Shown here: positions 1-11,704 of the stretch, piece after piece
Layout of the letters: each line of letters begins with the position of its first letter
Position numbering within the stretch: the first letter of the stretch is position 1
Assembly (NCBI GenBank): GCA_036785705.1
Contig: JAWUZG010000005.1
Location: 310,001-374,000, forward strand
Source of the DNA: Acanthornis magna
Taxonomy: Eukaryota > Chordata > Aves > Passeriformes > Acanthizidae
DNA length: 64,000 nucleotides
Reading direction: 5' to 3'
Notes under the pieces: generated by a model
What the model was told of the DNA's origin: nothing
Seen by the model: the letters and a program-made list of their open reading frames with translations, nothing else
The model's database searches: none
Program-made: the position numbers and the translations under genes

Positions 1-3000
1 CCAGAATGCTAGTATGAGATTTTGGAATGGCTATTGCACCACATGTCTTGAAGTTTAGGCCAGACAAGAAGTGAAGCAGAACAAAAAAAAGGTCTGAGCA
101 CATCTGAAGCCTAAATTCTGTGTATAGCATCAAAAACGACCAGGCAAATCGGCTCTCCCTACCTGTAAACATGCCGCCTTACTTCTGTGAAATATCTGAT
201 TAGCCTGCACAATCAGATGTGTAAAAATAGAATTTAAAAAGTAATAAGCCCAGCAAAAAATGGGGAAGTCTCCTTTAAGAAAAGTTAATGGTTTTGTCTC
301 CCTCAGCATTAGATTTTATTCTGCAACTGGCACATGCATTTATAATACCCTTTTTTTAACTTTATCCTTTTCACTGTAGCAGGAAATACAAGCCAGATCA
401 AGAAGATCCCTATGCAGTGAAGTAAGAAGTGATCTAAGAAAATTATGTTAAATTTCAAATTGAAATATTTTAAAAACTGTTACTGAGAGGCTGTTCCTGA
501 CTTTCTTCTTTTGCCCTCCCAAGTTTTAACTACAGGCTGCAAAAAACCCAAAAAATGTGCAAAAGAATTAAGAATCTTCCATGCAGGCACAAATTAAGGT
601 ACTTACATGGACACCTTCAGATGCCTCATGAATGAGATGGTTAAATTGCTACTGGCTCCAAATTCAGTGATTTATGGTAATGGGAAACTATACAATATGC
701 TCTTGAAATGCAGTTTGAAATGATTGATAAAGCTTTAGTCTGACTGAACACATACAGTAGATAGATTAAGTGTCTGGCTTATCTGTCTGGTCCTGGGTGC
801 TCATCAGTCAACCTCGCTAACAAGCTAAAAGTCAGGATTGTGGTCAGCAAGTTCATATTCATCTGAAAATATGGGGTCTGCAGCGAGCTCTTTCACACAA
901 AGGCAGCACACTGAACCTGTTTAATGCTTGCTTACCCCTACTAATGCCCCGGGAAAGGAAAGAACTGCAGACTTGAGAAGCGAGTTCACCCCTTGCATTT
1001 ACTTTCCCCCTTCATTACTTTTTAACATCACTTTAAGTAACAACTGCTGAAACCCATTAACAAACTCATTTTATGGTGCCAGAAATCTCAATAGCTCATA
1101 AAATTGTATTATGAACCACGTTAAATTTTGCTCCAGTCAAATGTGATTTAATAGCTTTTAATCCAAACACTGGATTTCTGTGTGAGGAGTTGCCTTCCAG
1201 CCTGGTACACAAAACAGCTTCAAAGCAAAGGCCCAGTTCATAAAGGTGAAGTGGGGTAAGAAATGTGTGGTGTAGAGGACATAGGTCCAAACTCCCAGTG
1301 ATGTAAAGCGGTAAAATGCCACAGCCTCATGAAATCCCGGCTGCCAGAGCCAAGATGTTGAGGGGAATATCTCTAGAATCAGTTGTTTCACCAATAACTC
1401 TAATTTCAGTAATTTAAAAGATGTGATTATCAATATTTTCACAGGCCAAACAAGTGATTTAAGCTGGATTTCAAGCTAAAATGTAAAGAATGTCCTATGG
1501 AACACAGGAAAAATTCAGCACAAGATGAGCCTATTCTGAAAGATCAGCTTCCTCCCCTCCCACCATTCACCACTTTGGGGGGGATTTAAAAAAAATAAAG
1601 GATCAATGAACTCCAAACCCCTTTGCTGTTAATCCGTGCTGAGCTTCAAACAAGCCTGTGGAAGGACAAGACCTGAAAAGGTATTCGCAATAAAAGAGGC
1701 AATGGACACAAAAGTATATGCTGCTAATTAAAAACGTAAAATTATATCACAATGACTTTAAATGAGAATGATCTCAGTCTAATCACATAATACTTTCTTT
1801 TGTGCTCTAGGTCACGCCGTCACTCAGATGCAGCATTCAGGAAGCACATTTCATTAGACTAAATAAAGCTTCAATCATGTGTAAAATTTCCAACTTGAAT
1901 AGGCAGCCATCATATCATTCATCAGTCTAGATGTATTTAATGGGTGTAATTTCTTCCTCATATTTCTGTGTTGATTGTTTCATTTCCATTATAGAAATCT
2001 TTCAAGGTTGCTCTTTTTGCTGTTCTTTGGGTCAGGATAAATAATGCTTTTTAAGTTGTATCCCAAAAATACATCCCTTTTTGTTTGTTAAAAAAAAAAA
2101 AAATAATATTGGGTGATGGAGATAAATTTAAACAAGACAGAAAGAAACAACAAACCCAAATCATAACACACACCTTCCCTGCCAGGACTCAGATGGTATT
2201 ACCCATACTTGAATGTCTTGCAATAAATAATTATACTTAATCAAAAACAAATTGAGCAGTCTTGTTCAAACACTGCAGCACCCTGTGGATGCTGACACTG
2301 TTTCTACAGATGAATGCAAAGGGATTATGTTTAACACACGACTTTAAAGCAAAACACAAGAGCCCATCTCCATCCCTTGCTTCCTCCTTCTGCCTTTCTC
2401 ACCCTGACGCGTAAGCATAGGAAAAACAGTAAAATAAAACCTTTTGCCCTTAAAATTTCAAATGGAAAGGGTGAATTAATTCAAGGAAGATTTGCAAACT
2501 CATTAGGAGGAAACCACAGCAGAGAAGTGTATCTTTCCAGCACCAAATGATAGTCTTCTAGCTAAATCTTGAAAAGAAAATATTTTCTCCTAGACACTTA
2601 ATTTGGATGCACAGTTGCCTTCCTTATGAGAGGCAAAATTATGACAGCTTAAGTGTAGTTCTGGTCTCCATACATAGCCAAGGTTTCTGCACCAACAATA
2701 TAACTCTACAGTTTTCTATCTGGTCTACTTCCCACCACCACACTTTTAAATTGGTTTTTTCTTGTTTATTCCTTTCTCTGCCTCCATGTAAGACAGAGAG
2801 GCAAAATATCACTTTGGGACTGAACTAGATAGCCAGACTAAACCTCCCCTGCTCTGCCGAACATAAACCTTTGCCAGTTCTTCTCCTTTGATCTCCCCTC
2901 CTCTTTATGTACATTTCAACCATCTGCTGTTTCCCCCGTGACCCAGGCCCAGACCTGTAACGGGATCTGTTCTGCTGGATAGGGCTCAGCACAACCAATC

Positions 3001-4789
3001 TCCATTTCAGAACCTCGAGTCTAACAGGGTCCCAAAACCTTGCAGGCTCATCCTTGTTAGCAGCAAAACCAAGCTGGTGAGTGAAAACACAAGAAGCTTT
3101 ACACTTACCTTTTCTGATACATGAATATGCTTCAGAATCCCAGATTAAGAAGAGGATGGGATAGAAGATTTATCTGTCAGGCCATTGCAGCTCCAACCAT
3201 ACCAGTTTCCCAGGTAGTGATTTGAAGCTTGTGGAATGGAGTCCTGAAAAGAAATCAAGCAGTAAAAATACTGACTTAGTAATACTTCTTTTTGGTCAAA
3301 ATTTTCAATGAAGACTAGTTATTTTGGATGTCATGATTATTTTTGGGGGTTGGGACACCACTGAAGGAGAGTAACTTGAAGAGACACCAGATGGCCACAA
3401 GAGGCCTTGGTTCTCTCCTCATGGTGGAGACAAAAAGATGACAGATTTAGTTGAGAAAAGAAAAAACACAAAACTAAGGCTGTTACTTGGTTTCAAGAGA
3501 AACCAGAAGAAATTCCACCACAGACGGTCACAACCTGAATGAGAATAAAAAGTCCTATGGAAAACCCTAAGGACCACCATTCTGGCCAGGGTAGCTGGGT
3601 ACAGTTCAGATAATTTGTGATAACGCATTGACTCATCATTTTGATACACGACCTAATTTTCATTCAAGCTAGTGGCAACGTTCTGCTGGCGAATGCTGAA
3701 TTGGAGAACTCGGTCCAACACCCAGAAGAAAAGAAAAAAGCCAGAATCCTTCTCCAAGGACCATGGGGAGACTGGAACCACTTTTCAGCTCTGCCAGAAG
3801 TTTCCCATGTGACCTCCTGCCAATTTTTAATTTTGTCTGACCAAGAAGCTCAAATATATTTTAAAAACCTAATGAACTTTATAAGCCAGTGGCTTTGTGG
3901 CATACTTCCCATTAAAAAAGAAAATAAAATAAAAAACCAACAGTGCCTGGGAATGTTTTTAGTACAAGAATTTTTAAATGGTCATAGTAACCACTTTTTC
4001 CCTCCTTTGTGGCAAAGTGAGAATAGATATAAAACTTTCCTCATCCATAATATGTGGCACAAGATTGATTTTCAATTAATCCACTTCATACTGTATTTCT
4101 CTAATAAGAGTTCTTAATGGGAAAAGAAATCTCTTCGGTTCATAGGAGAGATCCTTATACTGGCATGGATAAAGAAGGGAAGTCTGCATCTCCTGAATCC
4201 ATGACAGGGTCACTCTTCAGCTGCATTTGGGTGACTGGGACATTTAAAACACAGATCAGCTCAGGCCAACTGCAGCCTGACAGGTGCACAGGATTCCATA
4301 GGATCTCAGCATCTTTAATCTCGGAATGTTTAGAGTCCAAATCATCACACGCTTTGAGGCATGGACTTTTTCCCTGTGTTTCCATCATCTTTAGTGTCCA
4401 CGAAGGCATCTGAAAATTCTCAACCAGATTCTACTCTGTAATTAAGTCATGGCAGAGGATTTAGGAGTCAAGACTGGGACATGATCTTGGCATTACATGG
4501 ACATTCCAGAAGGGAATGCACTGGGCTAGAGAACTTCCCTCTCAAGACTTGCTCAAAAAGAGCTGCCTTCCTCCTTAACTCAACATGTGTTCATATTTTT
4601 ATTCCTATCAGCTTTTTTTTTTGAGCATTCACAGGCTCCACTCATATCTGAAGTCTGTCTGCCTTTGGACAACCACACGGATTTAGGAACTGAATTTAGA
4701 GCTACAGCTTTCCAGCTTGAGCCTATCAGAGAGATCCTGAAGTCTTTTCAGGTCAATGTCTGCGGAGCACACAGTCATTTCCCAAAGGC
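1..4789. other. Unique non-coding sequence, no gene seen
   Basis: AT-rich unique sequence with stop codons in all frames at short spacing. The longest open frame (3641-4117, plus, 158 codons) has no recognisable domain, no flanking splice context and biased low-complexity patches, so it is not called. An A14 tract lies at 2090-2103. The only gene-like signal is a strong acceptor/donor pair on the minus strand bounding 3109-3243, described under findings. No repeat family was recognised. Confidence 0.6.
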
Positions 4790-4848
4790 CAGCAGGAACA
4801 TTGTCAACTGCTTCAGCAGGAACATTTTCAACTGCTTCAGCAGGAACA
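4790..4848. repeat. 24-bp tandem repeat, about 2.5 copies
   Basis: Two full units (4790-4813 and 4814-4837) begin CAGCAGGAACATT and differ at a single base (TTGTC versus TTTTC); a third, partial unit covers 4838-4848. The unit length is a multiple of three, so both strands show an 8-residue periodic peptide in open frames (plus SRNI-NCF, minus VPAEAV-N). These frames have no other gene-like feature. A local duplication by slippage is the simplest reading. Confidence 0.9.
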
Positions 4849-6332
4849 GGATCAAAATCCAGCCATGACCATGGATGTATTTCCCAAAAATGTTCTACCC
4901 GATAAAAATATTTGCACTCTCTAAGGGGAGTCAGGAATGAGAAAGTTACAGAAGAGTTCATAAACACAGTCCCAACAAAAAAGAGCTCTGCTTCAGACCC
5001 AGTTTCAAATTCCCAGCTCATCTGTTTCTCTCATTACGCCCAGCAGATACAAAACAGTTCTGCTTGTCCTGAGTGAAAAGGGTTAATGCAAGGCTGGAAG
5101 TTATTTACAGTTAATAGCAGTGGAAAAATTGCAGAGCAGCTTGGTCCAGCATCTAATCACAAAAATAGTTTCTTGTAAAGAGACTTGAGGGCAGAGACTC
5201 TGCAAGTTCTTCACGTATTTTACGCTTTTCCTTCAAGAAAACGCCAGTAAACTCAATATTCTGGGATAAAGTTTTCCATAGCTTTCTGGTGACCTTGGCA
5301 AAAAGGAAGTCAATAACTGGTAATTATAAGGAGAAAAAAAAAGTTGGCCCAACCTGTCCTCATTTCATCAGCTGTGGCATTTCCAGTTTAGTCAGAAATA
5401 TGGGTTAAAATGGGTTATTTTAAGCAAGCAAAAACACTGGAGTAGTAGCGTACAGTTAGATTAACTTTATTGCTTTGAAATCCTGATGGTCATCTCCAAA
5501 ACCAAGTGTCAAGAAATTATACAGAGCTGCCCATAAGCTAAAGCTCTTGGCTTTGATATACAAGAAAATTTCCCAAAATTCAAGTCAGCAGTTGCAGTAA
5601 AAGTTTTGTTGAACCATTGATGCTACTTTTAAGCATCTGAGAAGTTCTTGCTTTTGGTTTAAAAAAGAAAAAGTAGCTTCACCTTCACTGAAAGACAGCT
5701 CTAAAAACCAGGTGACCTTAAGAACCCTGGTTTAGAATCACATTTCTGCAGTGCCTAAAGTTTCAGCTGCAGCATTAGTTTAAAAGGCTCTGAGTATGCT
5801 CAGCAGAATCAATTCAGAGCATGCAGTTACTTCAGTGCATATTAGATCCAGCATTAAATCGAATCTTTAAAGATATTTATGTATCTGTTTCCCATTGAAA
5901 GGAAGTGTTTGGGCTTTTACCTTTTACACAGCAGACCAGAGTAAGACACAAAGGGAAAAGCCTAAATCAAAGACCTATTTTCTAGAATTACTGTTATCCA
6001 GCAGCCAATACCACCGTTGGAGACCCCTGATCTTTATTTCCTTCAGATTAAAATATTCTGAGCTCGAAACAGAGGGCAGCAAGCTAAGCAAAGGGCCACC
6101 ATCCCTCACCTGGGATGACTGCTCCTGCTGCTGCTGCTGCAGCATTCCCGGACAGTGAGAGAAACAAAAAACTCTCCGACCTGACAGCAGCAGATCCAGC
6201 GCTAACAGCGAGAATATCAGATGTAAGCAATAACTCAAAGCATTTCTTCAGCTGAAATCTCTGTCTCTCAGCGCTCATTTGCACAGTCCCTTTGTTTTGT
6301 CTGAGACCTTTGACTCAGTGCTCATTGTGATG
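4849..6332. other. Unique non-coding sequence
   Basis: No gene or known repeat was recognised. A (CTG)5 run at 6125-6139 followed by CAG opens several overlapping short frames on the minus strand (5975-6284) with poly-Gln or poly-Ala patches; these come from the triplet run and are not called as genes. Confidence 0.6.
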
Positions 6333-6610
6333 AGGTGGCAGGGCAAGAACAGCTTTAAACTGACAGAGGGCAGGGTTAAATTAGGTACTAGGCAGAAATT
6401 CTCTACTGTGAGACAGTGAGCCACTGGAACAGCCCAGGAAAGCTGTGGATGGAAGTGGAACACTCCCCTGTTCCTGGGGGCATTCCATGCTGGGCTGGAT
6501 GAAGCTTTGAGCAACCTGGTGTGGTGGAAGGTGAGATGGATCCCCCACGGCAGGGGAGATGGAATGAGGTGGTGTTGAAGGTCCCTTCCAACCTAAACCA
6601 TCCACGATAA
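6333..6610 (+). mobile_element. CR1 LINE, 3' end fragment, sense
   Basis: The segment follows the end of an avian CR1 element in order: TTTAAACTGACAGAGGGCAG, a stretch reading AATTCTCTACTGTGAGACAGTGAG, the 'cactggaacagcccag' block, 'gagcaacctggtgtggtggaagg', and the closing 'aaggtcccttccaacctaaaccat'. The terminal ATTCTATG repeats are decayed to TCCACGATAA. CR1 is a non-LTR retrotransposon whose copies are usually 5'-truncated; this one keeps about 280 bp. An internal change (GGAAGTGGAACACTCCC) replaces part of the usual text, marking an old copy. Open frames inside it on the minus strand are antisense CR1, not genes. Confidence 0.9.
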
Positions 6611-9600
6611 GTTGGTGCCAAAATACAGTTCAGGTCCAAAGAGCAGTGTCGTTTCCTGACACGGAGACAAAATATCCACAACCACTTTTACCCAGCAGTT
6701 GACAGATGTGCTATGGAGCTGCTATATTTTGGCAGTTCCAAAATATCCATGTAATTAATAAATGGTAGGGTTTTTTGCCCCCCCCCCCCCCTTTCTGGTT
6801 GTTTTCATTTCCCTTGTTATCAAACAGTTTGGAGGAAGTTAGCTTATGAAAGAGAGCTAGGGTAGGCTCTTCTCTGGAAAATTCCCACTGGTCTGACTTC
6901 AAGGCTAATAAAAATGCTTTATTATTTCTTCTGCTGATCCTCCCAACTGGTCAGCAAACCCCCAGGGCACAGTTAGTGCAACAAATTCAGCGTGGAGTGC
7001 CTGGTGTCTCATGTGCAGCTAGAGTGAGGAATGAGTTTCCTGTTACAAAAGAATGATCCTGTCAAAGAGCTGCTTTTTTTTTTTTTTTTAATATTTAATT
7101 TCTCACCTGTTCTTGTCCATGTTTAGAGAGAGCTCACATTGATGATGCTTATTTTTCCACCATACAATTTTTGCCAGGCGTCCAAAATAAGAGTTCCATG
7201 GTATTTCGAAAAAATAGACAGCTGTTTACCCATCACCATTTTTTACCTCTGCCTGTGCTCAAAGCATCATCTCTTAAGTTTCTTCTGCATGGTTCAGAGA
7301 GAGATGCAAACTTGACTATAATCAGTATATTCCAGATGGAATTATTACACAAAAAATGCTAAAAAAACCAGCAAAATGGGACTGAAGCCCAAAAGAGTAA
7401 AAAGAAACATAATGTAATGTATTTGGGCTTTCATCACCTTCAGCTATTTTACAAGAATCAGAAGATATGGATTTAATAACTGCCATTAGTGCAAAAACCA
7501 AGATTGAGGGGTCATGTGGATCCTGAAGCACAAGCAAACAGAGCCCTGGTACATCCTTATAGAGCAGAATTCCCTCAAATGAGGAAAGAGCACATAAAAA
7601 AGGCAGACTTCTGTGTCTCCTGAAATTAGCAGTGTCCCATGCCACAGGTAGCCTTTCTAATTTCCCTTTGACTTCAGGTGGAGTAGGGAAACACTGAGAC
7701 AAGTTCACTGAGTTCAGTGGAAGTGTTTCCACTAACTTCAGAGGGGTTTGGAACACACTCAGTATAAACAAGGATGGCAGAATGGCGGAAAAAACAAATG
7801 TACTATTTAAAGCTAAGGAAAAAATCCATTGTGGTTCAATACATCTGAGAAAAATTCAAACCCATGCTTCTGGAACAGGCTAAAAGAAGTTTTGTTCTTA
7901 CCTGTACTCTTAGCTATAATGTTTTTCATATTTCTCAAAATTCTATACAGTCTACTAAAACTCTAGAAATGTGGGAACAAGAAGCAATAACAATCTTTCT
8001 TCTTTCAGGATTCTCAACATAATCCTGCTCTGACTGAAGCTTCATATTGATTTCTATGAAACCAGAATTTCAACCCCTGAGAAGAAACTGCAACCCCCAT
8101 TTACAAGCACAAATCTGTCAAAAAAACTGGCACAAAAACATAACTAAACAAAGTACACATGGGATTTCAAATGAGATTAGAAGCATTGTTTTGACCCTGT
8201 GGCTTTCAGAGGGGTGTGAGAAAAACACAGTAAAGAGCACAAGAGGCCTTTGCAAACCGGGCAGCCGAGACAGACAGTTTAAAGGAATTGGAGAAGAAAG
8301 TCTAAACGGAAATGGAGTGAAAGGAAAATACAACTCCATCTAGGGTGAAAGGAATGAAGACCAATAATCATTGGGATTCAGTTTTGTTTCTGTGATAGGT
8401 GCTCTAAAATCCATGTTGGAGGAGCAGACAGAAGGGTCACAGAAGTCAGAATTATTATATGAGAAAGGAAGTAAGGAACAATGGGCTCAGAGAAGTCATG
8501 ACAGCTGAAGGATTGGTGGTCTTCACGGGGAAAGAATGGGTGGCCTTTATTGATGGGCTCTTTCTATAGAGATGAATTACTCTGTGCAATATCTGCGCAG
8601 ACCAGAAGGGCACTGCTGACAGACTTGCTGAGCTATTTGCTGTGGATAAACTATCTAAGTATTCTTTCCTGATTTTGATTTTGACCAGGTCTAACTGCTG
8701 CTGTAATACCTCACAAAGCCCAGCCCAGGAAAGCACACACATGTTGTTCTGAACGTAAGAAATCTCTTCAGCCCCAGATGCACCATGCAGGTACTGAGCA
8801 GAAGGTTGTGCTTGCAAAGAACAAGATCCACTCCACTCAACACGTGGGCAAAGAAGTCACATGGAAGGGACACAGAGCAGCAGTTTCACAAACACTTAGA
8901 TGTCTTCTGTCATTTTTCCTGCAGCACTGGCCACTGCTCTGGGACTTTGTTTCCCTGCCCACACCATCCTTTTCTACTCCCTTTGCTAAAGTTTCCAGTT
9001 CTTTAGAGCAATGGGTCTGTATTTCACTACAAAGGACCTTGGTGGACATTAATTGATGTTTCCCAAATTACAAGTTATTAAAGATCTGTGGTTTGTGACT
9101 GATCACTAAATACACGCTCTGTTATATTCAGGAAAATTAAACCAAAACAGGTGAGTAAAGAAGAGAGAATAGGCGAGAATGATTTTCTTTTCCTTGGACT
9201 AATTGAGTTATTCATGTGAAGACACTCTTCCAGGAGCAACGAGCCAAGTCTGTGCCTGTTTTCACAAGAACAACTGAGGCAGGCAGGCAAAAAGGGCTGA
9301 AATATTTGCCAGGAAATTCGGAGGTGCCATTGCAGTAAATAACCCACTGCAAGTGAGGATGGAGGGAGTGGGATCAAGTAATGCCTGTTTACTCCAGGTT
9401 TAGCACATGGGAGACCAGGGCACAGGTGGGAAAACATGCCATGTTCAATCTTCTGTTCAAAACAAAGCTGTTCATTGTAGTGGTGAAAAAAAAGCACATG
9501 AGGACTGTGAGATTTCTGTTGGAGGGAACATTTTGCAGGACAAAGCTGTGGGAATCTGTGGGTGTGTAGTATGCTGAGGTTTGAACTCGGGAACTGTGAA

Positions 9601-10138
9601 TGCAATCACAACATCCAAGAGCAGCAATGTGCAGAGGGAGCCAGTGGCACAGACCACCTCATCTCTGAAAATCCTGAGCCAGAGCTGTCGCCCACAGCAA
9701 TCCAATCCATCTGCATGCCACAGGATCCCAGGCTGGCTTATGTGCAGATGTAGGAGCATCTGTCCCATTATCCACATGGGTATTCAGTGTCTTTTGATAC
9801 CTCCTGCTACTTTCAATACATGATTAGCAATATGACAAGTGCTTTCTTTCCCTCCCAGCACCCCCCTCCTTTTTCTTATTTTGGTCAGGAAATGCCAGCC
9901 CGTGTGAGTATCTCATAGAAAATGAATGGGAAATTTTCAAATTCCTGTAAACACCCACAAACTTTCTCATGATCTCTTGTCACTCTTCAATGGATGGTCC
10001 TTTGCAGCTCCAAGAAGCCTGGGCTGCTGAATACAGCAATCGTATTGTGCCAGCCTCTGAAGTGTGGGGTTGTTTCCCAAGGCAAATGCCCACACTACCT
10101 GGAGCTGGGCAAGCACACAATCACTGTAGTCTAACAGA
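6611..10138. other. Non-coding sequence with homopolymer tracts
   Basis: A 14-C tract lies at 6778-6791 (G14 on the minus strand) and a T16 tract at 7074-7089. A fragment of an old palindromic repeat is called separately at 7701-7750. A modest splice-site pair on the minus strand bounds 7902-7962 (see findings). Open frames such as 7322-7771 and 9078-9605 on the minus strand have no recognisable domain. Nothing else identified. Confidence 0.55.
7701..7750. repeat. Fragment of old palindromic repeat (tentative)
   Basis: The stretch containing GAGTTCAGTGGAAGTG followed by CTAACTTCAGAGGGG resembles the 'gacttcagtggaagt' text of an old repeat seen widely in reptiles and birds, a name for which I cannot give. 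It shares the ACTTCA/TGAAGT core with the better-preserved copy at 17286-17355. Heavily diverged. Confidence 0.35.
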
Positions 10139-10217
10139 GTAATTTTGCCTTTTTTCTTTTTTTTTTTCTTTCTTTTTTTTTTTCTACTTTTTTTTTTTTT
10201 TGTAATTTTTTGCCTTT
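10139..10217. repeat. T-rich tract flanked by short direct repeats
   Basis: About 50 bases of nearly pure T, with scattered C and one A, lie between two near-identical short sequences: GTAATTTTGCCTTT at 10139-10152 and GTAATTTTTTGCCTTT at 10202-10217, which differ only by two extra T. On the minus strand this is a poly(A) tract with repeats on both sides. It could be a target-site duplication around a retroposed poly(A) tail, or a local duplication followed by slippage. A minus-strand frame that runs into the tract (10184-10423) ends in poly-Lys and has no recognised domain. Confidence 0.6.
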
Positions 10218-11495
10218 AAAGCAACCAACACAGCACAAATACAGGTCTGTTGAGCATTAGCTTTTCCAGGGTAATGCTTGTTAAAGCACAGGCTGATCCA
10301 GGCTTGCCAGTCCTTGACAGGGTCCTGCTGAAGGTTTTCTGAAGTGCTGAGCTTATGCTTCTTAGCATCAAGTCTCCAGCAATTCCTAAAAATAACATCT
10401 CCAAGCCCGCTCATCCTTGGCACTGAGGGAGCCTAAGCCCTATGGCTGTGGAAGAGCGCTGTGATACAGTTTCACTGACTCAAGCATCCATCCCACAGCT
10501 CCCAGCTCAGCCAAGTGGCCATTGGAGAAAGACACCACATCTTGACTGGAACACAGAAGAGCAGATGAAACCACAGTGGGGGAAATATAGCAGCGAGTCC
10601 CCAGAAGTGCCTAAGAGTTACTGGAAAATAGCATCTGACAGGTTATTCTGCCCAAGGGAATCAGGTGAAACCCAATGAAATCAGTCTGTTTGGGATGTAC
10701 AAGCTCCCACAAACCCTCGGCCAGATGACCCCGAGATGCCCTTACAGACTCATCAGCAATTCAGCAGCAGCCAGAATGAGGAGGAAATCGAGGCCTTATT
10801 AGAGACCAGCCACAGCAAAACAAACCAAAGACTTGGTTGCCACTGCCAAAAATCTGCTTTCACAAGTCAGGAATCCTGATCATGCAGCTGCCTCACTTGC
10901 CCCTCATTTGCCCACATCCGCTGAGTTTACAAATGAACCTATTAGAAGGCATGAATTTCTATTTTATTTGCCAGGGGGAAGGATGGTAACAAAAGGAGGC
11001 TGTGAGTGAATGAATATGCCAATGCTCCTTTTGGTTTTACTGGCATGTCATTATATTGCAAAAATAGAACTTGATTTTTAAAATAAACAGAGCATAATAT
11101 GGAGGTTTCTATGTAAACAAAGGATTGTACATGTGGTGGTATGATACAAAACTTCATGATCAAGAAATTTCTCATTCAGCTTGTCCAATCAGCCAGAATA
11201 AACTTGCAGTCAGTAGACTTTAATTATAATTGCATCTAATTGATTCTTTTTCCTTCTTTTTTTAAATCTGTGGTATTGTGGTGCTGCATCAACAGTAGCT
11301 CTTGACACAAGAATGCACATTAGGAACTCCGGAGTAGGAAACTGAAAGAGCCATGTGAGTAACCATCTCATACCCACTACGCCCCTTACTCACTATTTAT
11401 TTTCCTTCAGAAACGTTCAGGGAAATCAGCAAACTGAGCCCTGGATTTGGAGAGCTGACTCTCTCCTGCTTTTGAGGGCAGCCCCTGTGCACCCG
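10218..11495. other. Unique non-coding sequence
   Basis: No gene, RNA or known repeat recognised. Short open frames only. Confidence 0.55.
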
Positions 11496-11704
11496 GGGAA
11501 CATGCAGGGAACATGCAGGAAACACGCAGGGAACATGCAGGGAACACGCAGGGAACACACAGGGAACACGCAGGGAACATGCAAGGAACACGCAGGGAAT
11601 ACGCAGGGAACACGCAGGGAATACGCAGGGAACACGCAGGGAACATGCAGGGAATGCGCAGGGAACACGCAGGGAACGCGCAGGGAACATGCTGGGAACA
11701 TGCA
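11496..11704. repeat. 11-bp minisatellite, 19 units
   Basis: Exactly 19 head-to-tail units of consensus GGGAACACGCA fill 209 bp with no insertion or deletion. Variation sits almost wholly in positions 6-9 of the unit (CATG, CACG, TACG, TGCG, CGCG forms), mostly transitions of the kind expected at CpG. Units 10-13 alternate TACG and CACG types, pointing to duplication of a 22-bp dimer. Because 11 is not a multiple of three and the unit lacks stops in most phases, long open frames appear on both strands here (for example 11355-11747 plus and 11426-11962 minus); they are by-products of the repeat. The array is G-rich and flanked by ordinary unique sequence. Confidence 0.97.

Noticed and set aside
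3641..4117. 158-codon plus-strand open frame
   Set aside because: No recognisable domain, low-complexity stretches, no promoter or splice context; AT-rich DNA of this length can give such a frame by chance.
5975..6284. Overlapping minus-strand frames with Gln or Ala runs
   Set aside because: Created by the short CTG triplet run; nothing else gene-like.
9078..9605. 175-codon minus-strand frame
   Set aside because: No recognised domain or splice context; the composition looks random.
10184..10423. Possible retropseudogene on the minus strand ending in poly(A)
   Set aside because: The frame runs into the A tract without a stop and no parent gene is recognised; only the tract with its flanking repeats is supported.
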